The notes beneath the pieces were generated by a model. It was not told the origin of the DNA and did not search any database. It saw only the letters and a program-made list of their open reading frames with translations. 41,085 nucleotides of DNA from Nitrospiria bacterium (lineage in GTDB: Bacteria; Nitrospirota; Nitrospiria; JACQBZ01). Location of the stretch: the NCBI GenBank assembly GCA_035517655.1, contig DATIYJ010000010.1, positions 1-41,085 on the forward strand, read 5' to 3'. The position numbers and the translations under genes are program-made. Shown one piece after another: positions 30,203 through 39,787 of the stretch (position 1 is the first letter of the stretch; every line of letters starts with the position of its first letter).

Positions 30203-30448
30203 ATGTCGGAGCTTGAGGATTGCAAACAAAAATTCATCGAAATGGTCAAGGCCGTCGATCCCCAGGTTGCCGTCGTCATCCCGACGTCGGCCAGCAACAG
30301 TCTGTTTTTAATCTCGCTGTCCAAAGGAAAGGCCCGCAAGTTCATCACGGTCTCCGAAGACGATTTGGTAGACCTCGTTTCGGACGATTTGATCCATGAC
30401 GAGGTCGAGGACCGCGTGCGCGAGACCATCTCGGAACTCAAACCGTAA
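30203..30448 (+). CDS. Conserved small acidic protein of unknown function (81 aa)
   Basis: The product begins MSELEDCKQKFIEMVKAVDPQVAV and continues TSASNSLFLISLSKGKARKFITVSEDDLVDLVSDD, ending in acidic helix turns (HDEVEDRVRETISELK). ATG 30203 follows GAGGGG closely; an in-frame ATG at 30191 is equally possible. No signal peptide and no recognised family. It shares the promoter with the following TPR gene 45 bases downstream. Confidence 0.65.
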   Translation: MSELEDCKQKFIEMVKAVDPQVAVVIPTSASNSLFLISLSKGKARKFITVSEDDLVDLVSDDLIHDEVEDRVRETISELKP

Positions 30449-30492
30449 CCGACGACCGAATCCTCCGTCTTCCGACGCCGTGCAGGGATGCT

Positions 30493-31284
30493 ATGTCCTC
30501 TTCGACTTTAAACGAGGAAGGGAACCGGCTGTTTCAGCAGGGGCGGTACGGCGAGGCGCTTTCCTATTATCAGAGGGCGCTGGATCTGGACCGGCGGACC
30601 GGAAATCCCTGGAACCTGACCGCGACGCTGGGGAATTTGGCCAACGTCTACGCCAGCATCGGCAAAAATGAAGAGGCGCTGACCTGTTACCGGGAGGTGC
30701 TCGGAATTCAACGCAAGCTGGGGGACGCCCGGGTGGTCGGGATCACGCTGGCGAACATGGGCAATCTCCACGCCGATCGGCACGAGACCGAACAGGCCAA
30801 GGCCTATTATCTGGAAGCGATCGATCTGTTGGAGCCTTCCGGAGATGTCCGGGGGCTCGGGATGCTGTACGGAAACCTGGCTCTTGCGGTCCGTGACGAG
30901 GGCGATCTCTCTTCGGCGATCGGGCTTTTTGAAAAGGCCTTCCGTCGGCTCCGGCAGCTGGGAGACAGTCCGGAGCTGGCCCGAACCGTCAACAGTTTAG
31001 GGAAGACCTATTTCATGCAGGGTCGCTTGAACGAGGCCTTGCGGCAGTCCGAAGAGGCCCTGGGGATCAGCCGGCGGCTTGGAGACGAGCTCGGAATGGC
31101 CTCGGCCTGGTACCATCTGGTTTGGGTATACGAGCGCATGGGACGGGTCGAAGAGGCGATCGGGCTTCTGGAGCGGGTGGTGGAAATCGACGAAAAATAC
31201 CGTCTCCCCAAGCTGAACGAAAACCGGATGCGCCTGGAACGGTTAAGACAATCGGGAAAGGATGGAAGCCGTGTCCGGTACTGA
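30493..31284 (+). CDS. TPR-repeat protein (263 aa)
   Basis: Residues about 8-240 are six tetratricopeptide repeats of the kinesin-light-chain/Rap-like kind, for example GNRLFQQGRYGEALSYYQRA, ATLGNLANVYASIGKNEEAL and NSLGKTYFMQGRLNEALRQ. No signal peptide is present, so it is a cytoplasmic interaction scaffold. The next gene overlaps its last 23 bases. Partner unknown. Confidence 0.88.
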   Translation: MSSSTLNEEGNRLFQQGRYGEALSYYQRALDLDRRTGNPWNLTATLGNLANVYASIGKNEEALTCYREVLGIQRKLGDARVVGITLANMGNLHADRHETEQAKAYYLEAIDLLEPSGDVRGLGMLYGNLALAVRDEGDLSSAIGLFEKAFRRLRQLGDSPELARTVNSLGKTYFMQGRLNEALRQSEEALGISRRLGDELGMASAWYHLVWVYERMGRVEEAIGLLERVVEIDEKYRLPKLNENRMRLERLRQSGKDGSRVRY

Positions 31285-31720
31285 ACAACGCCCGCTTCTG
31301 GACGGCGTTGAGGCGGCCTTTAAAAAATCGGGATGGTCCTACGAACGGCTCGACGGCCCGGGAGGCGGATCGTTGCTGTTGAACCTTCCGGAAGCGGACT
31401 GCCTGGTGGAGCTTTTCGGGGACGGGCGCTTGGCCTGCCAGTTCGGCGTCGACATGGAAGAGATGAGAAATCTCCTCACCGGCGATCAGACGGAGGACAT
31501 GGCGGACGACGAGCTGGTCCGGGTCGCCCGCTACCACTTGAAACCGATCGTGGACCGATACCGGGCGGCGCTTCTTCGGGAGGGGTTGGAGGAGGGCGTC
31601 GATGCGACCTCGGATCACTACGCCATCGTCTTCCAGGCGGTCCTGGACCTGTCGTCGCCCCAACAGGTCGCGCATAAAGTGGCCCGGTGCCTTCTGGCGC
31701 TGGAGGAGCCGGCCCCTTAG
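31262..31720 (+). CDS. Hypothetical cytoplasmic protein (152 aa)
   Basis: ATG 31262 lies inside the end of the TPR gene (23-base overlap). The product has LLDGVEAAFKKSGWSYERLDG and GGSLLLNLPEADCLVELFGDGRLACQFGVDME, which resembles small YbjN-type or chaperone-like alpha/beta domains, then a long helical half (ELVRVARYHLKPIVDRYRAAL). I cannot name the family. Its stop codon overlaps the stop of the converging pterin dehydratase gene by two bases. Confidence 0.72.
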   Translation: MEAVSGTEQRPLLDGVEAAFKKSGWSYERLDGPGGGSLLLNLPEADCLVELFGDGRLACQFGVDMEEMRNLLTGDQTEDMADDELVRVARYHLKPIVDRYRAALLREGLEEGVDATSDHYAIVFQAVLDLSSPQQVAHKVARCLLALEEPAP

Positions 31721-32010
31721 CGCGGTCCGCCCGCCGCGCCGTCGATCTTCCGGGCCAGCGCGAAGTCTTTTGGGGTCAGTCCGCCGGCGGAATGGGTGGA
31801 GAGGACCATCGTTACTTTTCGGTAATGGATCGTGATATCGGGATGATGGTCGGCGGCCTCGGCGAGGTCCGCCACCCGGTTCACGAACCGGATCGCCGGC
31901 ATGAAGGAATCAAAGACATACTGCTTTTTGATCGCGTTCCCGGCCAGTTCCCAAAGATCCAGCTCCTTCAGTTTTTTTTGGATTTCGGTCGTCGATAATC
32001 GTTCGGCCAT
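31717..32010 (-). CDS. 4a-hydroxytetrahydrobiopterin dehydratase (PCD/DCoH)
   Basis: The 97-residue protein matches PCD: WELAGNAIKKQYVFDSFMPAI, then the active-site stretch EAADHHPDITIHYRKV with the two catalytic His, and LSTHSAGGLTPKDFALARKID. PCD removes water from 4a-hydroxy-tetrahydropterin made by aromatic amino-acid hydroxylases; in bacteria without one it may serve molybdopterin or other pterin routes. No hydroxylase is nearby. ATG 32010 is preceded by a GGGGAAAAGA ribosome-binding tract. Confidence 0.92.
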   Translation of the reverse strand: MAERLSTTEIQKKLKELDLWELAGNAIKKQYVFDSFMPAIRFVNRVADLAEAADHHPDITIHYRKVTMVLSTHSAGGLTPKDFALARKIDGAAGGPR

Positions 32011-32063
32011 TCTTTTCCCCCGTGGGTTGCCGTCTCCTATCCCGGACGCGTGCGGCGCGTCTG

Positions 32064-32092
32064 TTGACATTTTATTCCCCGAAGAATACATA
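32064..32092 (+). promoter_or_regulatory. Promoter of plsC, nearly leaderless
   Basis: TTGACA (32064-32069) and TACATA (32087-32092) with a 17-base spacer. ATG 32101 is eight bases beyond the -10 box, so the leader is about 0-2 bases and no ribosome binding site can be transcribed. Confidence 0.6.
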
Positions 32093-32100
32093 AAGCAATC

Positions 32101-32769
32101 ATGAAACGAAGCGGTCCCGGGTTTTTGATCAATCTGATCCATTTTGCGGTCATCGGCCTTTTGGGCATTCTTTTCCGGGTTCTCAATCGGATCGAGGTTT
32201 CGGGTCGTGAAAACATCCCGGCGCGGGGCGAGCGGGGCGTGCTGATCCTGTCCAATCATATCTCGGCCCTGGATCCGTTCCTGATCGGGATCACGGCCAT
32301 GCCGCGTTTCTCGCCCGTCTGGTGGCGCGCCGCCGCGAAGGAGGAGCTTTTCACCACGCCGTTCTCGAGAGCGGTGATGCATTTGGTCGGGGCCTTTCCG
32401 GTCCGGCGGCGGCGGCACGATGTCGAATCCATGGATCGGATGGTCGGGTCCCTCCGGACGGACGTGCTCGTCGTCTTTCCGGAAGGGACCTGGTCCACGA
32501 CGGGGAAGCTGCTCCCGGGCCGTTCGGGCGTCGGCAAGGTGATCTACGACGCCCACCCGGCGAAGATTGTTCCGGTGGCGGTCAAAGGAACGGACGGAAT
32601 CCTCCCGAGGGATTCCTGGGTTCCCCGCGTCGGACATCGGGCGAAGATCGCCTACGGTCCGCCGATGGACCTTCGCCGGTTCTATGACGAACCCGCCGGC
32701 GTTGAAACATCGCACCGGATCATCGACGCCGTCATGGCCGAGATCGAAGGGTTGTACGCGTTGCTTTAA
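32101..32769 (+). CDS. plsC: 1-acyl-sn-glycerol-3-phosphate acyltransferase (PlsC family)
   Basis: The 222-residue protein has an N-terminal membrane helix (INLIHFAVIGLLGILFRVL), the acyltransferase motif I NHISALDP (His and Asp catalytic), motif II around GAFPVRRRRHD, motif III VFPEGTWS and motif IV IVPVAVKGTDG. It transfers an acyl group to lysophosphatidate at the inner membrane in phospholipid synthesis. The arginine-rich RRRR in motif II is normal for the family. It is transcribed alone. Confidence 0.93.
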   Translation: MKRSGPGFLINLIHFAVIGLLGILFRVLNRIEVSGRENIPARGERGVLILSNHISALDPFLIGITAMPRFSPVWWRAAAKEELFTTPFSRAVMHLVGAFPVRRRRHDVESMDRMVGSLRTDVLVVFPEGTWSTTGKLLPGRSGVGKVIYDAHPAKIVPVAVKGTDGILPRDSWVPRVGHRAKIAYGPPMDLRRFYDEPAGVETSHRIIDAVMAEIEGLYALL

Positions 32770-32797
32770 CGCCGGGCGGATCCGTCCGGCTGCCCGG

Positions 32798-33640
32798 CTA
32801 CAAACGGAGTTGGGCTTGCGGGTCGACCAGCAAGCCGGGCTGGCAGGATCGGCAGAAATTCGTCTCGCGTTGCTTCGCCTTCACGCTCGCGATGCGGCCT
32901 CCGCAGCGGGGACAGGCCGAGCCGGCCTTCCCGTGCACCTTCAGAAAATCCCGGATCTTCAGATGGATATCGTCGCCCATCCGCGCTTCGACGATGGCCG
33001 TCGCTTCCCGAAGGACTTCTCCGATCGAACGGTACAGCTTCCGGGTCTCGTCCTCTGTGAGGGTTTTCCGTTTCCGAAAGGGATAGATCCCGGCCGAGAA
33101 CAAAATTTCATCGGCATAGGCGTTCCCGATGCCGGCGATGAAGCGGGCGTCGGTCAGGATGCCCTTGATCTCTCCGTGATGTCGCTTGAGGCGGGTATAA
33201 AATGTCTCGTAGGTCAGGTCCGGGTCCAGCGCGTCGGGCCCCTGGTCCGAAAAGCGGGGAATCGAGTCGGTGGCCTCGTCGCGGACGAGATAGACCATTC
33301 CCATGCTTTTGTCGTCAAGATAGCGGATCTCTTCGCCCGAAGAGAGGCTTAAGATGAAAATCGTGTCCGAGGACCGTCGGGTTTCCGGCTGGCTGAGTTG
33401 AAACCGGCCGGCGAGCATGGGATGGATCGCCAGGGAATGACGATCGAGACGGAAGATCAGGTACTTTCCCCGGCGATGAACGGCCGCGATGGTTTGGCCC
33501 GATAAAGCCTGTCGGATCTCTTCTCCCGCGAGGGAGCGGATCACGAACGGTTTATAAACGGACACGGCCTGCACCGCGCGGCCGATGATCCGTCTCCGCA
33601 GCACGGCCATGATCGCTTCCAAGTCGGGAATCTCCGGCAT
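32798..33640 (-). CDS. Fpg/Nei-family DNA glycosylase
   Basis: The 280-residue protein starts MPEIPDLEAIM; Pro2 is the nucleophile and Glu3 the acid once Met is removed. RRGKYLIF supplies the conserved Lys, IKGILTDARFIAGIGNAYADEILF is the helix-two-turn-helix, and ACPRCGG with NFCRSCQPG is the zinc finger. The N-terminal PEIPDLE differs from the classical PELPEVE of MutM, so the branch may be a less common Fpg/Nei subgroup; 8-oxoguanine is the likely but not certain lesion. It follows mutY 22 bases downstream. Confidence 0.93.
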   Translation of the reverse strand: MPEIPDLEAIMAVLRRRIIGRAVQAVSVYKPFVIRSLAGEEIRQALSGQTIAAVHRRGKYLIFRLDRHSLAIHPMLAGRFQLSQPETRRSSDTIFILSLSSGEEIRYLDDKSMGMVYLVRDEATDSIPRFSDQGPDALDPDLTYETFYTRLKRHHGEIKGILTDARFIAGIGNAYADEILFSAGIYPFRKRKTLTEDETRKLYRSIGEVLREATAIVEARMGDDIHLKIRDFLKVHGKAGSACPRCGGRIASVKAKQRETNFCRSCQPGLLVDPQAQLRL

Positions 33641-33662
33641 ACGGTCTCACTTTCCACGAAGC

Positions 33663-34817
33663 TTATTTCGGCGTCTTGCGATAAACAGTCGCCCGTTCGG
33701 CTGCGAGCGGCAGGGGCGTCGCTCGCTTCGCAATTTGGGGATTCACGGCGATTTGATCGAATATTTTACGGGTCGCGGTCGGGAGGGGGTAGGTTTTTAT
33801 TTTTTCAGCCGGGATCCATCGCCACGGCTCCGGGGGCTGTTCGAACGCGGCGTCGCCGTTGAACAGAAAAGGGTGATAGGTGATCCGTTTATGCGAAAAC
33901 GTGTGCGCCACCGGATCGAGCGGCCGGAGCAGTTTCGGTTTCAGTCCGAAGCGCTTCTCGATTTCCCGTTCGATCCGTCGCGTCGTCGCCGCTTCCGACG
34001 CCTCTATTTCGGGAAAACTCCAGAGTCCGGGCAGGAGTCCTTGTTCCGGCCTCGGGCCGATCAGCAGACCGCGGCGGTTTTGGATCAGCGCGACGGCGAT
34101 TTTATCGTGGGGAACGGCTCGTCTTTCGGTCCGGACCGGGATCCGATCTTGAAGCCCCGATCGACGGGCCCGGCAGGATTCCCGCACCGGACAGACCGGG
34201 CACGAAGGCGTTCGGGGGAGGCAGACCGTGGCGCCCAGCTCCATCAGGGCCTGGTTGAAATCGCCGACGTTTCGGTCCGGCAGGAGCTCGGCCGCGAGTT
34301 CCCAGAGCCGGTCTTGAACGGCGGCCTGTCGCGGGTCTTTACGTATCGCGAAGATCCGGCAGAGCACGCGGCGGACGTTTCCGTCGAGAACGGGCGCCTT
34401 GACGTCGAACGCGATGCTGGCGACGGCGCCCGCGGTGTAGCGTCCGACGCCCGGCAGTGAGGAAAGCCTTTCGACGGCGGACGGAACCCGGTCGTTCCAT
34501 TGTTCATGGATGGCCCGTGCGGCCCGGTGCAGGTTCCGGGCGCGGCGGTAGTAGCCCAGTCCCTCCCAGAGCTTCAGGACTTTTTGCAGCGGGGCCCGCG
34601 CCAGCGATGCCGCCGTCGGAAACGTTTTGATGAAACGACGGTAGTAGGAAATCACCGTGGCGACCTGGGTCTGCTGAAGCATGATTTCCGATACGAGGAT
34701 CCGGTAGGGGTCGCGGGTCTTGCGCCACGGAAGGTCCCGCTTGCTCCGATGATACCAGGCCGTCAGCCGCTTCCGAAGCTTCTCCTGAACGTCGCGGCGG
34801 GCGGGTCGGAGCGGCAT
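33663..34817 (-). CDS. mutY: A/G-specific adenine glycosylase MutY
   Basis: The 384-residue protein has SEIMLQQTQV with the catalytic Glu, the helix-hairpin-helix LPGVGRYTAGAVAS, VLDGNVRRVL with the catalytic Asp, and the [4Fe-4S] cysteine loop CLPRTPSCPVCPVRESC (CX6CX2CX5C). A NUDIX-like C-terminal domain (GLLPGLWSFPEIE) recognises 8-oxoguanine. It removes adenine mispaired with 8-oxoG. It lies between a radical SAM gene (one base gap) and an Fpg-type glycosylase, so the GO repair pair is in one unit. Confidence 0.95.
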   Translation of the reverse strand: MPLRPARRDVQEKLRKRLTAWYHRSKRDLPWRKTRDPYRILVSEIMLQQTQVATVISYYRRFIKTFPTAASLARAPLQKVLKLWEGLGYYRRARNLHRAARAIHEQWNDRVPSAVERLSSLPGVGRYTAGAVASIAFDVKAPVLDGNVRRVLCRIFAIRKDPRQAAVQDRLWELAAELLPDRNVGDFNQALMELGATVCLPRTPSCPVCPVRESCRARRSGLQDRIPVRTERRAVPHDKIAVALIQNRRGLLIGPRPEQGLLPGLWSFPEIEASEAATTRRIEREIEKRFGLKPKLLRPLDPVAHTFSHKRITYHPFLFNGDAAFEQPPEPWRWIPAEKIKTYPLPTATRKIFDQIAVNPQIAKRATPLPLAAERATVYRKTPK

Positions 34818-34818
34818 A

Positions 34819-35742
34819 TCACGTCACGGGGGTGAGGCGGCGGCTTCCTTGGCGACTTCCGCGGCGTTCGAATTCCCGATCGACGAGGTCCAGAATCGTC
34901 GATTTGCTCAGACCCCAGCGGGGGGCGATGACGTATTCCTCGTTCAGTTCGCCCATGAGGCGTTCGACGACCATCGTCGGCGGGAGCCGTTCGAGGAAAT
35001 CGCATACCAGGGGGATGTATTCCTTCGGCGACAGTGTTTTGATCGGCCGCCGTTCGTGGAGTTTCGCCAGCGCCGTGTCCTTGGAAATGTAAAGATGATG
35101 GATCTTGATCCCGTCCAGGTTCAGTCGGGCGGCCTCGTCCGCCGTCTGCATCATCATCGCCGGCGTTTCGCTCGGCAAGCCGAGGATGACATGGGCGCAG
35201 ATCCGAAGTCCGCGCCGCCGGGTCCGTTCGACCGCGTCGAGGAACTGGGCGTAGGAATGGGCGCGGTTGAGCGGGGCCATCGTGTCGTCATGGATGCTCT
35301 GGAGGCCGTACTCGACCCAGAGATGCGTCCGGGCATGATAATCGGACAGGAGATCCAGCACGGGCTCGGGGACGCAGTCCGGTCGAGTCCCGATCGAAAG
35401 GCCGACCACGTCCGGGAAGGCCAGGGCCTCGTCGTAGAGACGCTTCAGGCGGTCGACGGGTCCGTGCGTGTTCGTGAAGGCCTGGAAATAGACGACGAAT
35501 TTGTCGGCGCCGAAGCGTCTCCGGTAAAACGCCATCCCGGAGGCGATCTGGTCGCGGATCGGCCGGGGAGCGGCGCGGGAGTTGGGCGAGAAGCTCTTGT
35601 TGTCGCAGTAGCTGCAGCCGCCGTACGCGACCGTTCCGTCGATATTGGGACAGCTGAATCCCGCGTCAATCGGAACTTTAAACACCTTTCCTGGGAAATG
35701 TTCTTTGAGAAAGCTGTTGTAGGAGCGGTAGTAGAGTTTCAC
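34819..35742 (-). CDS. Radical SAM protein, TIGR01212/YhcC family
   Basis: The 307-residue protein opens MKLYYRSYNSFLKEHFPGKVFKVPIDAG and has the cluster motif CPNIDGTVAYGGCSYC with an unusual Cys spacing, as in the YhcC branch. DAGFSCPNIDG, FVVYFQAFTNTHGP, LWVEYGLQSIHDDT and LGLPSETPAMM are typical of that family, whose reaction is not established. The start is GTG 35742 in minus sense with no clear ribosome binding site. mutY begins one base after its stop, so the promoter here probably drives the repair genes as well. Confidence 0.92.
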   Translation of the reverse strand: MKLYYRSYNSFLKEHFPGKVFKVPIDAGFSCPNIDGTVAYGGCSYCDNKSFSPNSRAAPRPIRDQIASGMAFYRRRFGADKFVVYFQAFTNTHGPVDRLKRLYDEALAFPDVVGLSIGTRPDCVPEPVLDLLSDYHARTHLWVEYGLQSIHDDTMAPLNRAHSYAQFLDAVERTRRRGLRICAHVILGLPSETPAMMMQTADEAARLNLDGIKIHHLYISKDTALAKLHERRPIKTLSPKEYIPLVCDFLERLPPTMVVERLMGELNEEYVIAPRWGLSKSTILDLVDREFERRGSRQGSRRLTPVT

Positions 35743-35745
35743 GGG

Positions 35746-35774
35746 TTGTCCGATGATGCAAGCGGTGGTATTAT
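35746..35774 (+). promoter_or_regulatory. Promoter of the SnoaL-like gene
   Basis: TTGTCC (35746-35751) and TATTAT (35769-35774), 17-base spacer. Its -10 box overlaps that of the divergent minus-strand promoter. Confidence 0.5.
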
Positions 35775-35800
35775 ATCACAAGGGTGAAGGACGATTGCAA
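35770..35800 (-). promoter_or_regulatory. Divergent promoter of the radical SAM-mutY-fpg unit
   Basis: In minus sense, TATAAT (35770-35775) is a consensus -10 box; TTGCAA (35795-35800) lies 19 bases upstream as a weak -35. The start near 35763 leaves about 20 bases before GTG 35742. It uses the same AT core as the plus-strand promoter, so the two cannot be occupied at once. Confidence 0.45.
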
Positions 35801-35818
35801 CCGTCCGGGAGCTGCGCC

Positions 35819-36232
35819 ATGTCTTCTCTGGAGAATCAGGAGTTGGAGGTCGAACAGGCGAACGAGCGGTTCTACCGTGCCTTCGAAAGTCTCGACATCC
35901 ATAAGATGGAAGCGGTCTGGGCCATGGACGGCCCGGTCAAGTGCATCCACCCCGGATGGGATATTCGGTCCGGCTGGCCGGCCGTGCGGGACAGCTGGGT
36001 CCTGATTTTCAATCATACCGCCGGGATCCGCTTCGAGGTGACGGACGTGGAGATCGCCGTGAGCGGCGATCTGGCCTGGGTGACCTGCATGGAAAATGTA
36101 CGGATGGAGACCGAAGAAGAATCCCAGCTCAGCCGCATCCTGGCGACGAATCTCTATCTCCGCCGTGCGGAGGGGTGGTTGATGGTGCATCACCACGGCT
36201 CGCCCGTCTTCGGCGGGAAGGCCGATGGATGA
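35819..36232 (+). CDS. SnoaL-like nuclear-transport-factor-2-fold protein
   Basis: The 137-residue protein has NERFYRAFESLDIHKMEAVWA, VKCIHPGWDIRSGWPAVRDSW, ITDVEIAVSG-type strands (VEIAVSGDLAWVTCMENV) and ILATNLYLRRAEGWLMVHHHGS. This is the SnoaL_3/DUF4440-like NTF2 fold; the HHHGS ending is typical of the DUF4440 branch. No reaction can be assigned. ATG 35819 lies 38 bases downstream of the predicted transcription start; earlier in-frame starts would precede the promoter. Confidence 0.85.
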   Translation: MSSLENQELEVEQANERFYRAFESLDIHKMEAVWAMDGPVKCIHPGWDIRSGWPAVRDSWVLIFNHTAGIRFEVTDVEIAVSGDLAWVTCMENVRMETEEESQLSRILATNLYLRRAEGWLMVHHHGSPVFGGKADG

Positions 36233-36234
36233 GT

Positions 36235-37428
36235 CTAGGGCCGGGGTTTCTCCCGCCATGACGAGAAGAGAAATAAAAGCAGGCCGACGGCGATGACGGC
36301 ACCGGCGACCCGGAAAGCCGCACCCGGGCTGTAAGCCTGCCACAAGTAGCCCCCGCCGATCCCCGCGAGCAAGGCTCCGATGCCGACCGCCGCGTTCAGT
36401 AAACCCAACGCGCTTCCGCGCCGTTCCTCGACCGAGAGTTGTGCGGCGAGAGACCGTTGCACCCCGTCCGTCAACGCGGGAAAGAGGCCGAGGACGAAGA
36501 AGCTTCCGGCCAAGGCCCAAAGGGATTGCGCGGCATACAGCAAGAAATAGCTCGCGATGAGAATGATGTAACCGATAAAAATAACGGATCTCGCCCCGAC
36601 TCGATCACTCATCCTTCCGGCCGATATCGAAAACCCCGCGTAGGAGAGACTGTAGATCATATAGAACAGGGGAATATCGGCGATCACCAACCCGATCGAT
36701 TCGGTTTTTAAAAGCATCACCGCAACGGGAAGACTGCCGGCTGAGAGAATCAGGATGGAAAGAAGGAAAAGCTTAAAACGCGGAGAAAAACGCTTGAAAG
36801 ATTCAGCGAGGCTCGCGCGTTTACGCGGAAGAGCCGGCATCACATCGGAGATGAAAATCAGCGACAAAACGGCGGCGATCCCGACAAGGAAGGCGGTCAT
36901 GAACACCCAATCGAATCGCGACGGAAAACGGCGCAGAATGAGGTACGCAATCAGGGGGCCGAGTATGGACCCGGTCGTATCCATCGCCCGGTGGTATCCA
37001 AACGACCTCCCCAGCTCTTCTCTCGGACTCGAGAGGGAGAGGAGGGCGTCCCGGGGGGAATCCCGCAGGCCCTTCCCGGTCCGGTCGAGCACCCGCAACC
37101 CGAGCGCGCCCCCGACCGTGGAGACGAAAATATAAAAGGGGCGTGTCAGGACCGATAGAATGTATCCGGATACGACGAGCGGTTTCCGGCGCTGAAACCG
37201 GTCCGAGAGAGTTCCGGAATAGATTTTGAATAGATTCGATAATCCTTCCGCAATTCCGTCGACCAGCCCCAGCGATTCGGCGCCGGCCTTCAGAACCGAC
37301 GTGAAGAAGGCGGGAAAGACGGAGAAGACCATCTCGGAAGAAAAATCGTTGAACAGACTGGTGAGACCGAGCAAGAAGATGTTTTTAGGCAATCCCAAGA
37401 TCCGTAATTGGGATGGCTCACGCCTCAT
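36235..37428 (-). CDS. Major facilitator superfamily transporter
   Basis: The 397-residue protein has about 12 membrane helices and the motif FKIYSGTLSDRFQRRKPLV between helices 2 and 3 (MFS motif A, GxLsDRxgRRk). The loop LDRTGKGLRDSPRDALL marks the group of putative efflux proteins related to bacterial multidrug exporters with RTGKG..PRDAL. Substrate unknown. The gene overlaps the Maf gene by 11 bases, so it is the last gene of the Dus-Maf-MFS unit. Confidence 0.92.
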   Translation of the reverse strand: MRREPSQLRILGLPKNIFLLGLTSLFNDFSSEMVFSVFPAFFTSVLKAGAESLGLVDGIAEGLSNLFKIYSGTLSDRFQRRKPLVVSGYILSVLTRPFYIFVSTVGGALGLRVLDRTGKGLRDSPRDALLSLSSPREELGRSFGYHRAMDTTGSILGPLIAYLILRRFPSRFDWVFMTAFLVGIAAVLSLIFISDVMPALPRKRASLAESFKRFSPRFKLFLLSILILSAGSLPVAVMLLKTESIGLVIADIPLFYMIYSLSYAGFSISAGRMSDRVGARSVIFIGYIILIASYFLLYAAQSLWALAGSFFVLGLFPALTDGVQRSLAAQLSVEERRGSALGLLNAAVGIGALLAGIGGGYLWQAYSPGAAFRVAGAVIAVGLLLFLFSSWREKPRP

Positions 37429-38037
37429 AGCGCTTCCAGTTCATGACGGTTCGCGCGCGATAGATCCGTTCCACGTCCGCCGCGGGCGGGATGCCTTCCT
37501 CGCTCAATATTCCGGCCAAGGCGCGCAGCGGAAGGCCCACTGCGGCGAGATAATCGCCCTTGATCGACGCGATCCGTTTCCGGCCTTCGCCCTGAAGCGA
37601 ATAGGCGCCGGCCTTGTCCGACGGTTCGCCGGTCGCGGCATACCGGACGAGAACTTCCTTTGAAGCCGGCCGCATCCGCACCATCGTGGTTTCGACCGCG
37701 ACGCGCTCATTCCGGTCCGGGAAGACCACCGCCACGGCCGTAACGACCGCATGGGTCCGGCCGGCCAGAAGGGATAAAATCCGCACCGCGTCATTTTGAT
37801 CGGACGGCTTGCCGATGGTTTTGCCATCCAGATCAATCACGGTATCGCTTCCGATCACGATTGCGTCCGTAGCCTGCCGATGAACCGCGCGGGCCTTTTC
37901 AAGCGCCCAGTAAACGGCTTCATCGGAAGGGGTCCGGCCCGGCTGAAAAACCTCCGTCAGGCCTGGCGAAACGACCTCAAAGGGCAGGCCGAGCAACGCT
38001 AAGATCTCTTTTCGTCGCGGAGAGCTGGAGGCGAGGA

Positions 38038-38047
<10 letters not shown>
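37418..38047 (-). CDS. Maf-family nucleoside triphosphate pyrophosphatase
   Basis: The 209-residue protein has the Maf motifs LILASSSPRRKEILALLG, EKARAV, VIGSDTVIDLDGKTIGKP and YSLQGEGRKRIASIKGDYLAAVGLP. Maf proteins hydrolyse non-canonical or UTP/dTTP-type nucleotides and are linked to septum arrest. All catalytic residues appear present. It overlaps Dus by ten bases and the MFS gene by 11. Confidence 0.95.
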
Positions 38048-39156
<1,109 letters not shown>

Positions 39157-39259
39157 GAACCGTTCCTTCCTCACACCCTTCCGCCTTTGAACCCATCATC
39201 ATACCATCGGATCCTTCCCGAGTCAAAAGAGGCCGGGCCTTCGCCTCAGGCGCATCGCA

Positions 39260-39288
39260 TTGACAGAGCCGCTCGGACTTGCTACCGT
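39260..39288 (+). promoter_or_regulatory. Promoter of the second SnoaL-like gene
   Basis: TTGACA (39260-39265), 17-base spacer, TACCGT (39283-39288), with TG two bases before the -10 box (extended -10). Confidence 0.5.
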
Positions 39289-39361
39289 AAGGACGTGTTT
39301 AATCTTGACGTCTTCCGCAAGGAAGCATGGGAGACAGCGGCCGGAAGGAGAGAGGGGGCGC

Positions 39362-39763
39362 ATGGACGAAAAAGAGAATACATCCGTTATTCAGAAGATC
39401 TACGAGGCTTTTAGGAGAGGGGACATCCCGTTCATATTGAACGCCGTGACGGACGACATCGATTGGCAGATGTTCGGTCTCAAGGAGCTTCCTCACACGG
39501 GGCCGCATCGGGGCCGGGACCAGGTGGCGCGGTTTCTTGAGAAAGTCGCCGCGGAGACCGATATCCAGAAATTCGAGCCGAAGGAATTCATTGCGCAGGG
39601 GGACAAGGTCGTGGCACTTGGTTATTATAGCGGCAAGTCGAAAGCCTCCGGCCGCCTGCTTCAGGCCGAATGGGCGATGGTCTTTACGCTGCGCGACGGC
39701 AAAGTGGCCCGCTTTCGCGAGTATGCCGATACCGCCAACCTGCCCGTGACGTCTAAAAAGTGA
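39362..39763 (+). CDS. SnoaL-like NTF2-fold protein
   Basis: The 133-residue protein has VIQKIYEAFRRGDIPFILNAVTDD, IDWQMFG, RGRDQVARFLEKV, KFEPKEFIAQGDKVVALGY and AEWAMVFTLRDGKVARFREYADT. This is the SnoaL/limonene-epoxide-hydrolase-like NTF2 fold; the last strand pair is diagnostic. Reaction unknown. GGAAGGAGAGAGG precedes ATG 39362. It is a different subfamily from the gene at 35819. Confidence 0.9.
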   Translation: MDEKENTSVIQKIYEAFRRGDIPFILNAVTDDIDWQMFGLKELPHTGPHRGRDQVARFLEKVAAETDIQKFEPKEFIAQGDKVVALGYYSGKSKASGRLLQAEWAMVFTLRDGKVARFREYADTANLPVTSKK

Positions 39764-39787
39764 CCGGAGAACGATCCGAAAGCATGT

